64,000 nucleotides of DNA. Source: Gordonia bronchialis DSM 43247. Lineage in GTDB: Bacteria; Actinomycetota; Actinomycetes; Mycobacteriales; Mycobacteriaceae. Location of the stretch: the NCBI RefSeq assembly GCF_000024785.1, contig NC_013441.1, forward strand, positions 1,302,001 through 1,366,000, read 5' to 3'. The notes under the pieces were generated by a model. That model saw only the letters and a list, made by a program, of their open reading frames with translations. It was not told the origin of the DNA and made no database searches. Positions within the stretch are counted from its first letter, which is position 1, and each line of letters begins with the position of its first letter. Shown here piece by piece: positions 43,899 through 52,915 of this stretch. Made by a program: the position numbers and the translations under genes.

Positions 43899-45683
43899 AT
43901 GGGGCGTCACAGTTCTGGCTCCGAACGTCCGGACAACGGACGCAACGGCGCGGACACGCCGGGCCGGGGGACACCCCGATCGGCGGCCGCGACGCCGTCG
44001 GGTCGGGTACCGGCGGCCGGCACCCCTCGGCGCGGCCCCGGGTCCGACGACGACTTCGGCTTCGACCACCGCGAGGTGCGGTCGGGCCGACGCGGCTGGT
44101 GGTGGGCACTGGCCGCGCTCAGCGTGGTCGCCGCGCTGGTCACCGGGGTCATCCTGTGGCGGGCCGGGACGTCGGGCTGCGGTGACCGGACCCAGGTCGC
44201 GGTGGCCTCGGACGCGGCGATGACCGGACCGTTGCGGGAGATCGCCGCCAAGGCCTCGCAGGATTCCTGCTACGACTTCGACGTGCAGACCGCCGCCGGT
44301 GCCGACGTGCCCGGCCTGCTCACCCAGGGTGCCTCGGCGCCGGACCTGTGGCTGGCCGATTCGCAGGTGCAGGCGCGCCGAGTGACCACCCAGGTACGCC
44401 GCGACCTCGACCTCGTCGCACCCTCGATCGCCGCGACACCGACCGTCGTCGCCGGTCGCCAGGTGCCGCCGCTGCGTAGCTGGGTCGACGTGATGAAGCT
44501 GCAGGATCTGCGGACCGGTTCGCCGCTGGACACCTCCACCGGCGACGCGCCCATCATCGGTGCGCTGGCCGAGGTCGACGCGGGAACGCTCACCGAACAG
44601 GAACTGACCGGCGCGATGTCGGTGCTGGCGATCCAGCAGAACAACGCGCGACTGGCCAATGACAACGAGGGCACGCGGCTCAATCTCGCCAACACCTCGA
44701 CGGTGCCGGTGGTGACCACCGAGCAACAGTTCCTGCTGTTCACGCGCACGCATCCGGGATCGGAGCTCAAGGCGTCCATCCCGTCCGACGGCACCGTGAT
44801 GCTCGACTACCCGCTGGTGAACACGGCGGCGTCGGCGCGCCACCAGCAGGCGGCCGACGCCGGAGCGGCCCTGGCGGCCGCGGCCACAAGCGACACCGGG
44901 CGCCAGGCACTGGGCGCGGCGGGGTACCGCTCGGCCGATGGAAGCGGTGCACCGCAGGGCGGGCTCGGCGATGACGTCAAGGTGCTGGCACTGCGTGACC
45001 CCTCGGCCGTCGACCGTGCACTGCGCCAGTGGCAAGTGCTCGGCGTGCCGATCCGAACGCTGGTTGTGGAGGACACCTCCGGGTCGATGGAGACCCCGGT
45101 CGGCAACACCACCCGGGCCGGCCTGCTCATCGACGCCTCGATGACCGGACTCGAGATGTTCCCGCGCAACGCGATGGTCGGTGGCTGGGCCTTCGGTATC
45201 GACAAGGGCGGGCCCGATCAGGACTGGACCGAGATGGCACCGATCCGGCGGCTCGACGCACCGTCGGGAAGCGGTGGTACACACCGGGAAGCACTGGCGC
45301 GCGCCGTGCGTGAGGGTCTTGCTCCGGCCCGCCTCGGCGGTGGTACCGGGCTCTACGACACCACTCTGGCCGCGTTCAAGAAGGTGCAGTCCACTTACGA
45401 CCCGAACTACTCCAACAGCGTCATCATCATGACCGACGGGCAGAACGAGGATCCGGGCAGCATCACGCTTACCGAACTGCTCGCGGAACTGAAGGAGCTC
45501 GAGGACCCTGCACGCCCGGTGCTGATCCTCACCATCGGTATCTCCGAGGACGCCGACACCAACGCGTTGCGGCAGATCGCCCAGGCGACGGGCGGCACCA
45601 CCTACGTCGCCAAGACGGCCGCCGACATCAAACAGGTGTTCACCAATGCCATCGCGGCGCGTGTGGAGGCCGCCGGACGCTGA
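43899..45683 (+). CDS. membrane-anchored substrate-binding/VWA-domain protein
   Basis: 594 residues. A basic, Gly/Pro-rich cytoplasmic head precedes one membrane helix (about 66-87, WWWALAALSVVAALVTGVI), then an external part. Residues ~95-370 look like a periplasmic-binding-protein domain (TQVAVASDAAMTGPLREIA, GASAPDLWLADSQVQ). Residues ~380-590 are a von Willebrand A domain with a complete MIDAS (EDTSGSMETP, IIMTDGQNEDPGS). The pairing is known from actinobacterial 'substrate-binding and VWA domain' proteins of unknown role, perhaps adhesion or complex assembly. Confidence 0.8.
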   Translation: MGRHSSGSERPDNGRNGADTPGRGTPRSAAATPSGRVPAAGTPRRGPGSDDDFGFDHREVRSGRRGWWWALAALSVVAALVTGVILWRAGTSGCGDRTQVAVASDAAMTGPLREIAAKASQDSCYDFDVQTAAGADVPGLLTQGASAPDLWLADSQVQARRVTTQVRRDLDLVAPSIAATPTVVAGRQVPPLRSWVDVMKLQDLRTGSPLDTSTGDAPIIGALAEVDAGTLTEQELTGAMSVLAIQQNNARLANDNEGTRLNLANTSTVPVVTTEQQFLLFTRTHPGSELKASIPSDGTVMLDYPLVNTAASARHQQAADAGAALAAAATSDTGRQALGAAGYRSADGSGAPQGGLGDDVKVLALRDPSAVDRALRQWQVLGVPIRTLVVEDTSGSMETPVGNTTRAGLLIDASMTGLEMFPRNAMVGGWAFGIDKGGPDQDWTEMAPIRRLDAPSGSGGTHREALARAVREGLAPARLGGGTGLYDTTLAAFKKVQSTYDPNYSNSVIIMTDGQNEDPGSITLTELLAELKELEDPARPVLILTIGISEDADTNALRQIAQATGGTTYVAKTAADIKQVFTNAIAARVEAAGR

Positions 45684-45769
45684 GCAGCGCACGCTCTTTA
45701 CCTGCGCATTACCTGTTGATTGCCTGCCGATGGTGCCGAATCGCGCAATCATCGGCAGAATACTTAGGC

Positions 45770-46288
45770 ATGACTTACGTAACGGATGAACAGCGTCGTG
45801 TCGTGACCCGCTCTGCCGACCCGACGGCGGGTGCGGCGACAGCGATGAAGCGGGCAGGCGGTGTCCTCGCCGCGGTGGCCGCCGTCGGTCTCGTCGCCAC
45901 CGGATGCGGTTCTGACGACGGTGACTCGGCCACCGGTTCCGCATCGGAGGAGACCACGTCGGGGACCGCAACCTCTGCTGCCGAATCCGCCGACTACCGC
46001 GACGGGACCTACTCGGCCACCGGCGAGTACACCAGGCCCGGCGGGCAGCAGGAGGTCGGGGTCACCGTCACGCTGGCCAATTCGGTGATCACCGGCGTCA
46101 CCATCGACACCAGCCACGCACAGGGCACCTCGGCCGAGTTCCAGGGCAAGTTCTCCAGCGGGATCAACAACGTCGTCGTCGGGAAGAACATCAACGATCT
46201 CGACGTGCACAAGGTGTCGGGATCGTCGTTGACCTCCGGCGGGTTCAACCAGGCGATCGAGAGGATCAAGGACCAGGCCCGAGCCTGA
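45770..46288 (+). CDS. FMN-binding lipoprotein
   Basis: 172 residues from the ATG at 45770; a start at 45845 (MKRAGGVL) gives a tighter signal peptide. A lipobox (LVATGC) follows the hydrophobic stretch, so the protein is a lipid-anchored external protein with a Ser/Thr/Gly-rich linker. The FMN_bind domain covers the last ~90 residues (YRDGTYSATGEYTRPGGQ, GVTVTLANSVITGVTIDT). The usual flavinylation motif near the end is loosely matched by SGSSLTSGGFNQAI, where a Thr would receive FMN from ApbE, the next gene. Probably an electron carrier. Confidence 0.8.
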   Translation: MTYVTDEQRRVVTRSADPTAGAATAMKRAGGVLAAVAAVGLVATGCGSDDGDSATGSASEETTSGTATSAAESADYRDGTYSATGEYTRPGGQQEVGVTVTLANSVITGVTIDTSHAQGTSAEFQGKFSSGINNVVVGKNINDLDVHKVSGSSLTSGGFNQAIERIKDQARA

Positions 46289-46295
46289 TCGGCGC

Positions 46296-47183
46296 GTGAG
46301 ACACGATCGCCCAGAACACGATTGGGTGTTCGACGCACTGGGCACCCGCTGGACCGTCACCACGCCGGAGCCGCTGGCGCCGAGTGTGTGCACCGCGGTC
46401 GCCGACGAACTCGACCGGATCGACCGCGCATGGTCGAGGTTCCGGGACGACTCCATGGTTGCCGAGATCGCCGCGCATCCGGGCAGTTACCCCGTCGACC
46501 CGGTCGATCAGCCGCTCGTCGACTGGTATCGGCGGCTGTACGACCTGAGCGCCGGTGCGGTGTCTCCCTTTGTCGGCGCGACCCTGTCCGACGCCGGATA
46601 CGACGCGCGGTACTCGCTGCGGCCGGCGGAACGGATCCGGGACACGCCCCGCTGGGACGACGTGCTGACCGGACACGACGGCACGCTCGAGGTGCGACGA
46701 CCGGTCGTGATCGATGTCGGCGCTGCCGGAAAGGGTTTCGCGGTCGACAGGGTATCGGCCATCGTGGCCGCGACCGCACCGCAACACATCGTCGATGGCG
46801 GCGGCGACATGGTGATCGCCGGGTACGACACGCCAGGACGGGTGGCGCTGGAGCATCCCGACGACACGACCCGGGCGATCGGTGTGGTAGACGTTGCCGA
46901 CGGGGCGATCTGTGCGTCCGCGGTCAACCGTCGGGCCTGGGCGGACTGGCATCACATCATCGACCCGCGGACCTCGTCACCCGCACGTGAAGTCGTGGCC
47001 ACCTGGGTGCTCGCCCCGACCGCGATGGAAGCCGACGGACTGGCCACCGCACTGTTCTTCACCCCGGCTGCCTTGTTGCGCGGACATTTTCACCATCACG
47101 ACGACGGATTCCACCACCTGACCGTCCGGCGCAGCGGCAGCGTCGAGCACACGGCGATCCCCGGATTGGAGCTCTACCTGTGA
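46296..47183 (+). CDS. apbE: FAD:protein FMN transferase ApbE
   Basis: 295 residues from a GTG eight bp after the FMN-binding lipoprotein. ApbE fold motifs: ALGTRWTVTTPEPLAP at the N-terminus, FVGATLSDAGYDA, DVGAAGKGFAVDRVSAIV, and the C-terminal WHHIIDPRTSSPAREVVATWV that holds the FAD/Mg site. It transfers FMN from FAD to a threonine of target proteins. No signal peptide is visible, so it may act inside the cell or need another start. The adjacent lipoprotein is the obvious target. Confidence 0.88.
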   Translation: MRHDRPEHDWVFDALGTRWTVTTPEPLAPSVCTAVADELDRIDRAWSRFRDDSMVAEIAAHPGSYPVDPVDQPLVDWYRRLYDLSAGAVSPFVGATLSDAGYDARYSLRPAERIRDTPRWDDVLTGHDGTLEVRRPVVIDVGAAGKGFAVDRVSAIVAATAPQHIVDGGGDMVIAGYDTPGRVALEHPDDTTRAIGVVDVADGAICASAVNRRAWADWHHIIDPRTSSPAREVVATWVLAPTAMEADGLATALFFTPAALLRGHFHHHDDGFHHLTVRRSGSVEHTAIPGLELYL

Positions 47184-47506
47184 CACGCTGGATACCCCGA
47201 TGGCTGACCCCGCATCGCGCGGTGCTGATTGCCCTGGTGCTGTTGACGATTGCTGCTTTCGTGGTGTCGGCTTCGGATCCCGATTTCGGATTCGAGCCGT
47301 CGTCGTTGGCACAGTGGCTCCTGGTGGCCGTCGGCGTGAGCGGTGTGGTCACCTATCTGTGCGCGTTCATCGTCCGGGTGCCGCCGAACTCGGACTCGTG
47401 GTTGATCACGGCGCTCATCCTGTTCTTCGTGCTGCCCGGCGGGTCGTCGGAGAACGCGGTGGCTACCGTGGCACTCGGATCGGCGGCTGCTGCGGTGTCG
47501 AAGTAA
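47180..47506 (+). pseudogene. RnfD/NqrB-like membrane part, 5' segment of frameshifted gene
   Basis: 108 residues from a GTG overlapping apbE by 4 bp. Three membrane helices (HRAVLIALVLLTIAAFVV, LLVAVGVSGVVTYLCAFIV, LITALILFFVLPGG). The frame ends in VSK then TAA at 47504-47506. Homologues continue through this point into VLVWRRRLIVNPA, which here is in the +1 frame. A single extra A in TAATG (47504-47508) would explain the split; removing it restores the sequence K-Y-V-L-V-W. Together with the next segment it makes one protein of about 513 residues. Confidence 0.7.
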
Positions 47507-47507
47507 T

Positions 47508-48725
47508 GTGCTGGTGTGGCGGCGCCGGCTGATCGTCAATCCCGCTGTGGCAGGCGCGATCACCTGCTATGCGGTGGCCTTTGCCGGAGTGGAGGGCATC
47601 AGTTATCCGTTCTGGTGGGTCGCGGCCGAACCGTTGCTCATCCCGATGGCTGTGATCGGCGCGGTACTGGTCATCGTGATCCGCGACGCCACGGTGGTGA
47701 TCGCCTACTTCGTCGGCGCGCTCGGGGTCATCGGGTGGCTGCAACTCACCGAGGGGAATCAGGATCTCGAGCTGTGGGTGACGTCGAGTCCGATGTTCTT
47801 CGTCGCCGCGATCATGCTGCCCGAACCGCTGACCTCGCCGGCCACGCGGATACCGCGCATTCTGTACGGCGTGTTGGTGGGCGCGTTGACCTACTGCCAG
47901 CAGAACGTGGAGATCACCGACTCCTATTCGCTCGAGTTCACCCCGGAGATCGCCCTCGGGTTCGGCTGCGTCTTTGCCCTGCTGGTCCGTCTGCTCACCC
48001 GTACGGCACGGCGGGTGCCGTTGGCCGAGCCCCGGGCAGAGAGTCTGGCGGAGAACACGTTCGGCGTGTATGCGCCGTCGGTGGGGCGGGCACCGGCATT
48101 CCGGCCCGGACAGTGGGCAACGCTCAGTGTGCCGCGGTGGTCGCGCCCGGTGTGGCAGAGTTCGCGCCGCGTGTTCTCCTTTGTGTCCGCGCCGTACACC
48201 GACCCGGTGGAGTTCGCCTTCACCACCTCGGGTGAGCCGTCGCCCTTCAAACGCGACCTGATTGCCGGATCCGTCCCGCGCGCCTACATCGACAACCGTG
48301 GCGGTGGGTTCGTCCTCTCCCCGCGACTGATCGCCCGCCATCGGGTCGTTCTCGTCGCCGGTGGGATCGGCATCACCCCCTTCATCTCGATGCTGCGCGC
48401 ACTGCGGGCCGCGGGTAACGATCTGTCCAATCTGACGGTGGTGCACGTGATCCGCGCGGAATCGCGGGCCGTCTATGCGGAGGTCCTCGACGATGCCGCC
48501 GCGGCGGGAGCCCGCGTCGAGCGGGTGGTGTCCCCGACCGGCACCCTCCCCGACGGCACCGCGCTTCGCGCTGACGGCACCGCGCTTCGCGCCGAGGGCA
48601 CCCACTACTTCGTCTCGGGCGCACCGCAATTCGTCCGGGCGACGACGTCACAGATCCGACGCGCCGACACCACGACGCGCCTGCGGCCCTGGCGCGTTCA
48701 CACCGACACCTTCGCCGGATACTGA
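47508..48725 (+). CDS. RnfD-like/NAD(P)H-flavin oxidoreductase, 3' segment
   Basis: 405 residues if translation restarts at the GTG 47508. Five more membrane helices (residues ~1-165) continue the NqrB/RnfD-like unit. A soluble ferredoxin-reductase-type domain follows: RVFSFVSAPYTDPVEFAF (FAD), RLIARHRVVLVAGGIGITPF and the NAD-site ISMLRALRAAGNDL, ending RVHTDTFAGY. It would move electrons from NAD(P)H to a membrane or outer flavin, next to the FMN-lipoprotein and ApbE. A 21-bp tandem duplication (48552-48593) gives the repeat DGTALRADGTALRAEG. Confidence 0.75.
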   Translation: MLVWRRRLIVNPAVAGAITCYAVAFAGVEGISYPFWWVAAEPLLIPMAVIGAVLVIVIRDATVVIAYFVGALGVIGWLQLTEGNQDLELWVTSSPMFFVAAIMLPEPLTSPATRIPRILYGVLVGALTYCQQNVEITDSYSLEFTPEIALGFGCVFALLVRLLTRTARRVPLAEPRAESLAENTFGVYAPSVGRAPAFRPGQWATLSVPRWSRPVWQSSRRVFSFVSAPYTDPVEFAFTTSGEPSPFKRDLIAGSVPRAYIDNRGGGFVLSPRLIARHRVVLVAGGIGITPFISMLRALRAAGNDLSNLTVVHVIRAESRAVYAEVLDDAAAAGARVERVVSPTGTLPDGTALRADGTALRAEGTHYFVSGAPQFVRATTSQIRRADTTTRLRPWRVHTDTFAGY

Positions 48726-48788
48726 ACTCGACGATGCTGTGACCGGAGCCGACCGATCGATGACGTGGCGCTGTGGCAGCCTGGAAGC

Positions 48789-49349
48789 GTGGATCGAGAG
48801 TACGGCTGCGAGATCGTGATGTTCGTGGTGTCGCCACGGCATGCCTACTTCGGGAGACCGAAGGACGGGCCCGCGGGTGATGTGGAGACGACCAGTCCGG
48901 ATGTCGTGGAGGTGGTTGCCGACAAGGGTATTCGCGGTGACCGGTTCTTCGGGGTGCGGGCGCACACCGAAGCGGCGGTGACCTTCCTCGCACTCGAGGC
49001 GTGGGAGGCGGCGGCCGCGGGCGCCGACCCGGTCCTGGCACGACGCAACATCGTCGTTCGCGGGCTGGAACTCGACCCACTGCGCGGACGTGAGTTCGCG
49101 ATCGACACCGGTGACGGTGAAGTCCTCTTCCGCGGCGGACGGCCGGCGCATCCGTGTTCGTGGATGGACTCCATGGCGGGCGACGGGGTGCGCAAGGCGT
49201 TGATCGGCCGGGGTGGCATCCGGACACAACCGTTGTCGTCGGGTGTGCTGCGCCTCGGTCAAGCGGTCGTCCGCTGCGACGTCGAGCTCGATGCGGTTCG
49301 CGCCGCCGACCAGGTCCGGCGTGCGCAGCCGCTGCGTGACACGTCCTAG
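48789..49349 (+). CDS. MOSC-domain protein
   Basis: 186 residues from the GTG at 48789; starts at 48765 and 48816/48819 are possible, the last giving MFVVSPRHAYFGRP. The MOSC fold is shown by ADKGIRGDRFFGVRAHTEAAVTF, ALEAWEAAAA, ARRNIVVRGLELDPLRG and GRPAHPCSWMDSMAG with the conserved cysteine. MOSC proteins bind a sulfurated molybdenum cofactor or act as N-oxygenated-compound reductases with partners; here no molybdenum-enzyme gene is adjacent. Confidence 0.8.
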   Translation: MDREYGCEIVMFVVSPRHAYFGRPKDGPAGDVETTSPDVVEVVADKGIRGDRFFGVRAHTEAAVTFLALEAWEAAAAGADPVLARRNIVVRGLELDPLRGREFAIDTGDGEVLFRGGRPAHPCSWMDSMAGDGVRKALIGRGGIRTQPLSSGVLRLGQAVVRCDVELDAVRAADQVRRAQPLRDTS

Positions 49350-49421
49350 TGTAAGTGTTTAACGTTTCCACAGATTTGGGCTGAGGGAGCGTCGGGGTCG
49401 GCGGGACGGTGCAGCGGGGTG

Positions 49422-50375
49422 TCAGCGCTGACGGCCGAGGGCACGTAGGAAGAAGGTGAGGTTGGCGGGCTTCTCTGCAAGGCGGCGAACGAGATAGCCG
49501 TACCACTGTTGGCCGTAGGGGATGTAGACCCGAACGTGGCCACGGGCGGCGAGTCGGCGCTGCTCGTCGGTCCGGATGCCGTACAGCATCTGGTGTTCCC
49601 AGTTGTCCGGTTCGCGACCGACTTCGGCGGCCAGCAGCGCCGCCGCCTCGATGATGACCGGGTCGTGCGACGCGACCATCGGATACCCGTTGCCCTTCAT
49701 CAGAATTCGCAGACACCGAAGATATGCTTCGTCGATCAACCGGCGGTCCGGGAAGGCCACTGACGGTGGCTCGGCATAGGCTCCCTTGCACAATCGGATT
49801 CGCGCGCCGGCCGCGGCGAATTCGGTGCAATCGTCCTCCGTGCGCCGAAGATATGCTTGCAGCACCGTACCGACCTCGGGGAAGTCGCCGCGCAGCGATC
49901 GGACGATGTCCAGGCGTTGGTCGACGGTCGTGTGGTCTTCGGCGTCGACGGTGACCAGGACACCGGCCGCGTAGGCCGCGGTCACGATGCGTCGGGCGTT
50001 GGCCTCGGCGATCTTGGGGCCGTGTTCAGGGAGCGACTGCCCGAGCGCGGTCAACTTCACCGACACCTCCAGCTGGCCGGGCAGCGCCGCGTGAATGGCC
50101 GACATCGCCTCCAGCAAAGCCAGATACGCCTCGACGGTGCCGTCGGCCTGGGCTTCGGTGGTGGTGTCCTCGCCGAGAAAGTCGATGCTCACCGACGTTC
50201 CGTTGTCCAGTTGCCGCCAGATCGCGCGGACGACGTCGTCGAGGTCGTCACCGGGGACGAAGCGTCGCACCACGTTCCGGGTGACGGTGAGTCGCTCCGA
50301 GGTGTGCTTGATGCGGTCACTGCGGGCGGCGGCGATGATCGTCGGTCGGAGAAGGGAATCGAAGATCGTGCTCAC
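49422..50375 (-). CDS. putB: proline dehydrogenase (monofunctional)
   Basis: 317 residues, the length of stand-alone PRODH. An FAD-dependent (beta/alpha)8 barrel oxidises proline to 1-pyrroline-5-carboxylate at the membrane surface. Motifs: ELSVKLTALGQSLPEHGPK, VTVDAEDHTTVDQRLDI, LCKGAYAEPPS, ASHDPVIIEAA, EHQMLYGIRTDEQRRL, and the C-terminal signature YIPYGQQWYGYLVRRLAEKP. It is 12 bp downstream of pruA, in the same operon, so the product is used at once. Confidence 0.93.
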   Translation of the reverse strand: MSTIFDSLLRPTIIAAARSDRIKHTSERLTVTRNVVRRFVPGDDLDDVVRAIWRQLDNGTSVSIDFLGEDTTTEAQADGTVEAYLALLEAMSAIHAALPGQLEVSVKLTALGQSLPEHGPKIAEANARRIVTAAYAAGVLVTVDAEDHTTVDQRLDIVRSLRGDFPEVGTVLQAYLRRTEDDCTEFAAAGARIRLCKGAYAEPPSVAFPDRRLIDEAYLRCLRILMKGNGYPMVASHDPVIIEAAALLAAEVGREPDNWEHQMLYGIRTDEQRRLAARGHVRVYIPYGQQWYGYLVRRLAEKPANLTFFLRALGRQR

Positions 50376-50387
50376 GGGATCACCTCG

Positions 50388-52022
50388 CTATTCGCCAGTC
50401 ATGTGCGGATAGGCGGAATCTGTTGGCGGCACAAAGGTTTCCTTGATGGTTCGCGTGGACGTCCAGCGCATCAGATTCGCCTTGGAACCGGCCTTGTCAT
50501 TGGTTCCCGATGCGCGTGCACCGCCGAAGGGTTGTTGGCCGACAACGGCACCGGTGGGTTTGTCGTTGATGTAGAAGTTGCCCGCCGCGTTGCGAAGTCG
50601 CTGCGCTGCGGTGGTCACCGCCGCGCGATCAGTCGCGATGATCGAGCCGGTGAGTGCATAGCGGGCAGTCGAATCCACCAGGGCGAGTGTCTTCTCGAAC
50701 TGAGGATCGTCGTAAACATGTACCGAGAGGATCGGACCGAAATACTCGGTGGAGAAGGCCTCGTCGGTGGGGTCGTCGGAGAGTAGTACGGTCGGGCGGA
50801 CGAAGAATCCCTCGGAGTCGTCGCACTCACCACCGACGGCGACGGTGAGCGACGGCGTCGACTTGGCGCGGTCGATCGCGGCGACCTGCTTGTCGAAGGC
50901 GCGGCGGTCGATGAGTGCGCCACCGAAATGGGACAGGTCACGAACGTCGCCGTAGGTGAGTTGCGAAGCCTCACTGAGGAAGTCGTCACCCATCTGTTCC
51001 CAGACCGAACGGGCGATGTAGGCCCGTGACGCCGCCGAACACTTCTGACCCTGATACTCGAAGGCGCCCCTGATCAAGGCGGTGCGCGTCACGTCGGGAT
51101 CGGCCGAACCGTGCGCGACGATGAAGTCCTTACCTCCTGTTTCGCCGACCAGTCGCGGGTAGTTGCGGTAGCGATCGATGTTGGTGCCGATCTCGCGCCA
51201 GAGATGCCCGAAGGTGGCGGTGGAACCGGTGAAGTGGATACCGGCCAGGTCCTCGTCGGCCAGTGCGACCTCCGACATCGCCCGGCCGTCGCCGTTCACC
51301 AGGTTGATGACGCCGGGTGGCAGACCCGCGGCTTCCAGGAGGCGCATCGTCAGGTGCGCCGAATACGCCTGCGTCGGAGAGGGTTTCCACACCACGGTGT
51401 TACCCATCAGCATGGGTGCCGTCGGCAGATTGCCGGCGATCGCGGTGAAGTTGAACGGGGTGATGGCGTAGACGAATCCGTCGAGCGGCCGGTGATCGAG
51501 CCGATTCCAGACACCCGGTGAGGAGATCGGCTGCTCGGCGAGGATCTCGCGGGCGAAGGAGACGTTGAACCGCCAGAAGTCGACGAGTTCGCAGGAGGCG
51601 TCGATCTCGGCCTGCTGCACCGACTTCGACTGTCCGAGCATCGTCGCCGCCGCGATGCGTTCGCGCCAGGGACCGGAGAGCAGATCGGCCGCACGCAGCA
51701 GGATTGCGGCCCGGTCGTCGAAGGGCGTGTATGCCCAGTCCGCGGCTGCGGCGCGGGCGGCGTCGACGGCGGCCCGCGCGTCGTCGTGGGTGGCGTTGGT
51801 GATGGTGCCGAGTACCTCCCGATGAGCGTGAGGTTGGACGACCTCGATCGGCTCTCCGTCGCCGATGTGGGCGTTGCCGCCGATGATGTGTGGCAACTCC
51901 ATCGGCCCGGCCGACGCTTGCGCGCTCAGTTCGCCGACGATGCGTTCGCGCTCAGCGGTCCCGGGGGCATAGGTGTGTACCGGTTCGTTGGCCGGTCGGG
52001 GAGGAGTGGTGATGGCATCCAT
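50388..52022 (-). CDS. pruA: L-glutamate gamma-semialdehyde (P5C) dehydrogenase
   Basis: 544 residues from the ATG at 52022 (MDAITTPPRPANEPV); an upstream start at 52064 is unlikely. An NAD-dependent aldehyde dehydrogenase of the P5CDH group: Glu in LVGETGGKDFIVAHGSAD, catalytic Cys in YQGQKCSAASRAYI, and FNFTAIAGNLPTAPMLMGNT. It oxidises glutamate semialdehyde to glutamate. First gene of the pruA-putB operon. A 94-bp gap precedes the phosphonate permease gene on the same strand, so an operon end or a promoter lies there. Confidence 0.94.
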   Translation of the reverse strand: MDAITTPPRPANEPVHTYAPGTAERERIVGELSAQASAGPMELPHIIGGNAHIGDGEPIEVVQPHAHREVLGTITNATHDDARAAVDAARAAAADWAYTPFDDRAAILLRAADLLSGPWRERIAAATMLGQSKSVQQAEIDASCELVDFWRFNVSFAREILAEQPISSPGVWNRLDHRPLDGFVYAITPFNFTAIAGNLPTAPMLMGNTVVWKPSPTQAYSAHLTMRLLEAAGLPPGVINLVNGDGRAMSEVALADEDLAGIHFTGSTATFGHLWREIGTNIDRYRNYPRLVGETGGKDFIVAHGSADPDVTRTALIRGAFEYQGQKCSAASRAYIARSVWEQMGDDFLSEASQLTYGDVRDLSHFGGALIDRRAFDKQVAAIDRAKSTPSLTVAVGGECDDSEGFFVRPTVLLSDDPTDEAFSTEYFGPILSVHVYDDPQFEKTLALVDSTARYALTGSIIATDRAAVTTAAQRLRNAAGNFYINDKPTGAVVGQQPFGGARASGTNDKAGSKANLMRWTSTRTIKETFVPPTDSAYPHMTGE

Positions 52023-52116
52023 ACCCCCAGTCCACCCGCTCCAGGCGACGCACAGTATGTCCACTCAGCCAATATTCGGCACTGAGTTTGTCCGATCGGA
52101 CAGGGACGGGGGCTTG

Positions 52117-52914
52117 TCAGCGCAACGCGGCCTTCCCGCGGATTCTGCTCAGCAACGCCAGCGCGATCAGCGTCGCAGCCAGCAGAACCGACGTACACGC
52201 CGCAGCGGAGAACACCTGGCCGCGGTCGGAGAGGCCGAAGATGGTCACCGGCAACGTCTTCCAGGTGGCCGGGTACACCATGATGGTGGCACCGAGCTCG
52301 CCCATCGACAGTGCGACCGCGAGGCCGGCGGCAGCGCCCAGTGACGGCAGCAGCAGTGGCAGCGTGACGCGGGTCAGGACCCGGGCGGGCCCGGCCCCCA
52401 GGGATTCGGCAGCCTGGGCGTAGGCGGGGTCCAGGCGATCGAGAGCCGCCGAGACCGTGCTGAATGCGAAGGCGAGGACGAGGACCGTGTGCGCGATGAT
52501 GACGATCCACTTGGTCCCACCGAGGAGCAGGGGCTTCTCGTTGAAGCTGATGAGCAGACCGAGTCCGATGGCCACCGAGGGAACCGCGATCGGCAGGTGG
52601 AAGACGGCGTCGACGACGCGCTGCAGCGGCCTCGCGGCGGTGCGTACGGCGAGTGCGGCCCAGGTGCCCAGCAGCAGGGCGAGCGCGCCGGCGATGAATG
52701 CGGTCTGCAGGCTGACCGACAGGCTCGCGACGTTCTCGTCCGACAGCGCGTCCTGAAAGTGGTTGAAACCCAGATTCGATGGCAGCGGTCCGGTCCAGGA
52801 GCCGGCGAACCCGGCGATCACGACGGTCGCGATCGGCGCCACGAAGACCACCGCGACGACCAACGCGAACAGCGTCCAGATGGCTGCTTTGCCACCGCGT
52901 GTCCAGATCAGCAT
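52117..52914 (-). CDS. phosphonate (AEP-type) ABC importer permease 2
   Basis: 265 residues from the ATG at 52914 (MLIWTRGGKAAIW), after the permease-1 stop with one base between. MetI-like permease with six helices and the EAA loop AAESLGAGPARVLTRVTLPL. Pattern and context resemble PhnV of the 2-aminoethylphosphonate importer. It pairs with the gene before it to form the channel. Confidence 0.82.
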   Translation of the reverse strand: MLIWTRGGKAAIWTLFALVVAVVFVAPIATVVIAGFAGSWTGPLPSNLGFNHFQDALSDENVASLSVSLQTAFIAGALALLLGTWAALAVRTAARPLQRVVDAVFHLPIAVPSVAIGLGLLISFNEKPLLLGGTKWIVIIAHTVLVLAFAFSTVSAALDRLDPAYAQAAESLGAGPARVLTRVTLPLLLPSLGAAAGLAVALSMGELGATIMVYPATWKTLPVTIFGLSDRGQVFSAAACTSVLLAATLIALALLSRIRGKAALR

Positions 52915-52915
52915 G

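Noticed and set aside
43599..45971. 790-residue open frame on the - strand
   Set aside because: Antisense to SRPBCC and VWA genes; composition typical of shadow frames.
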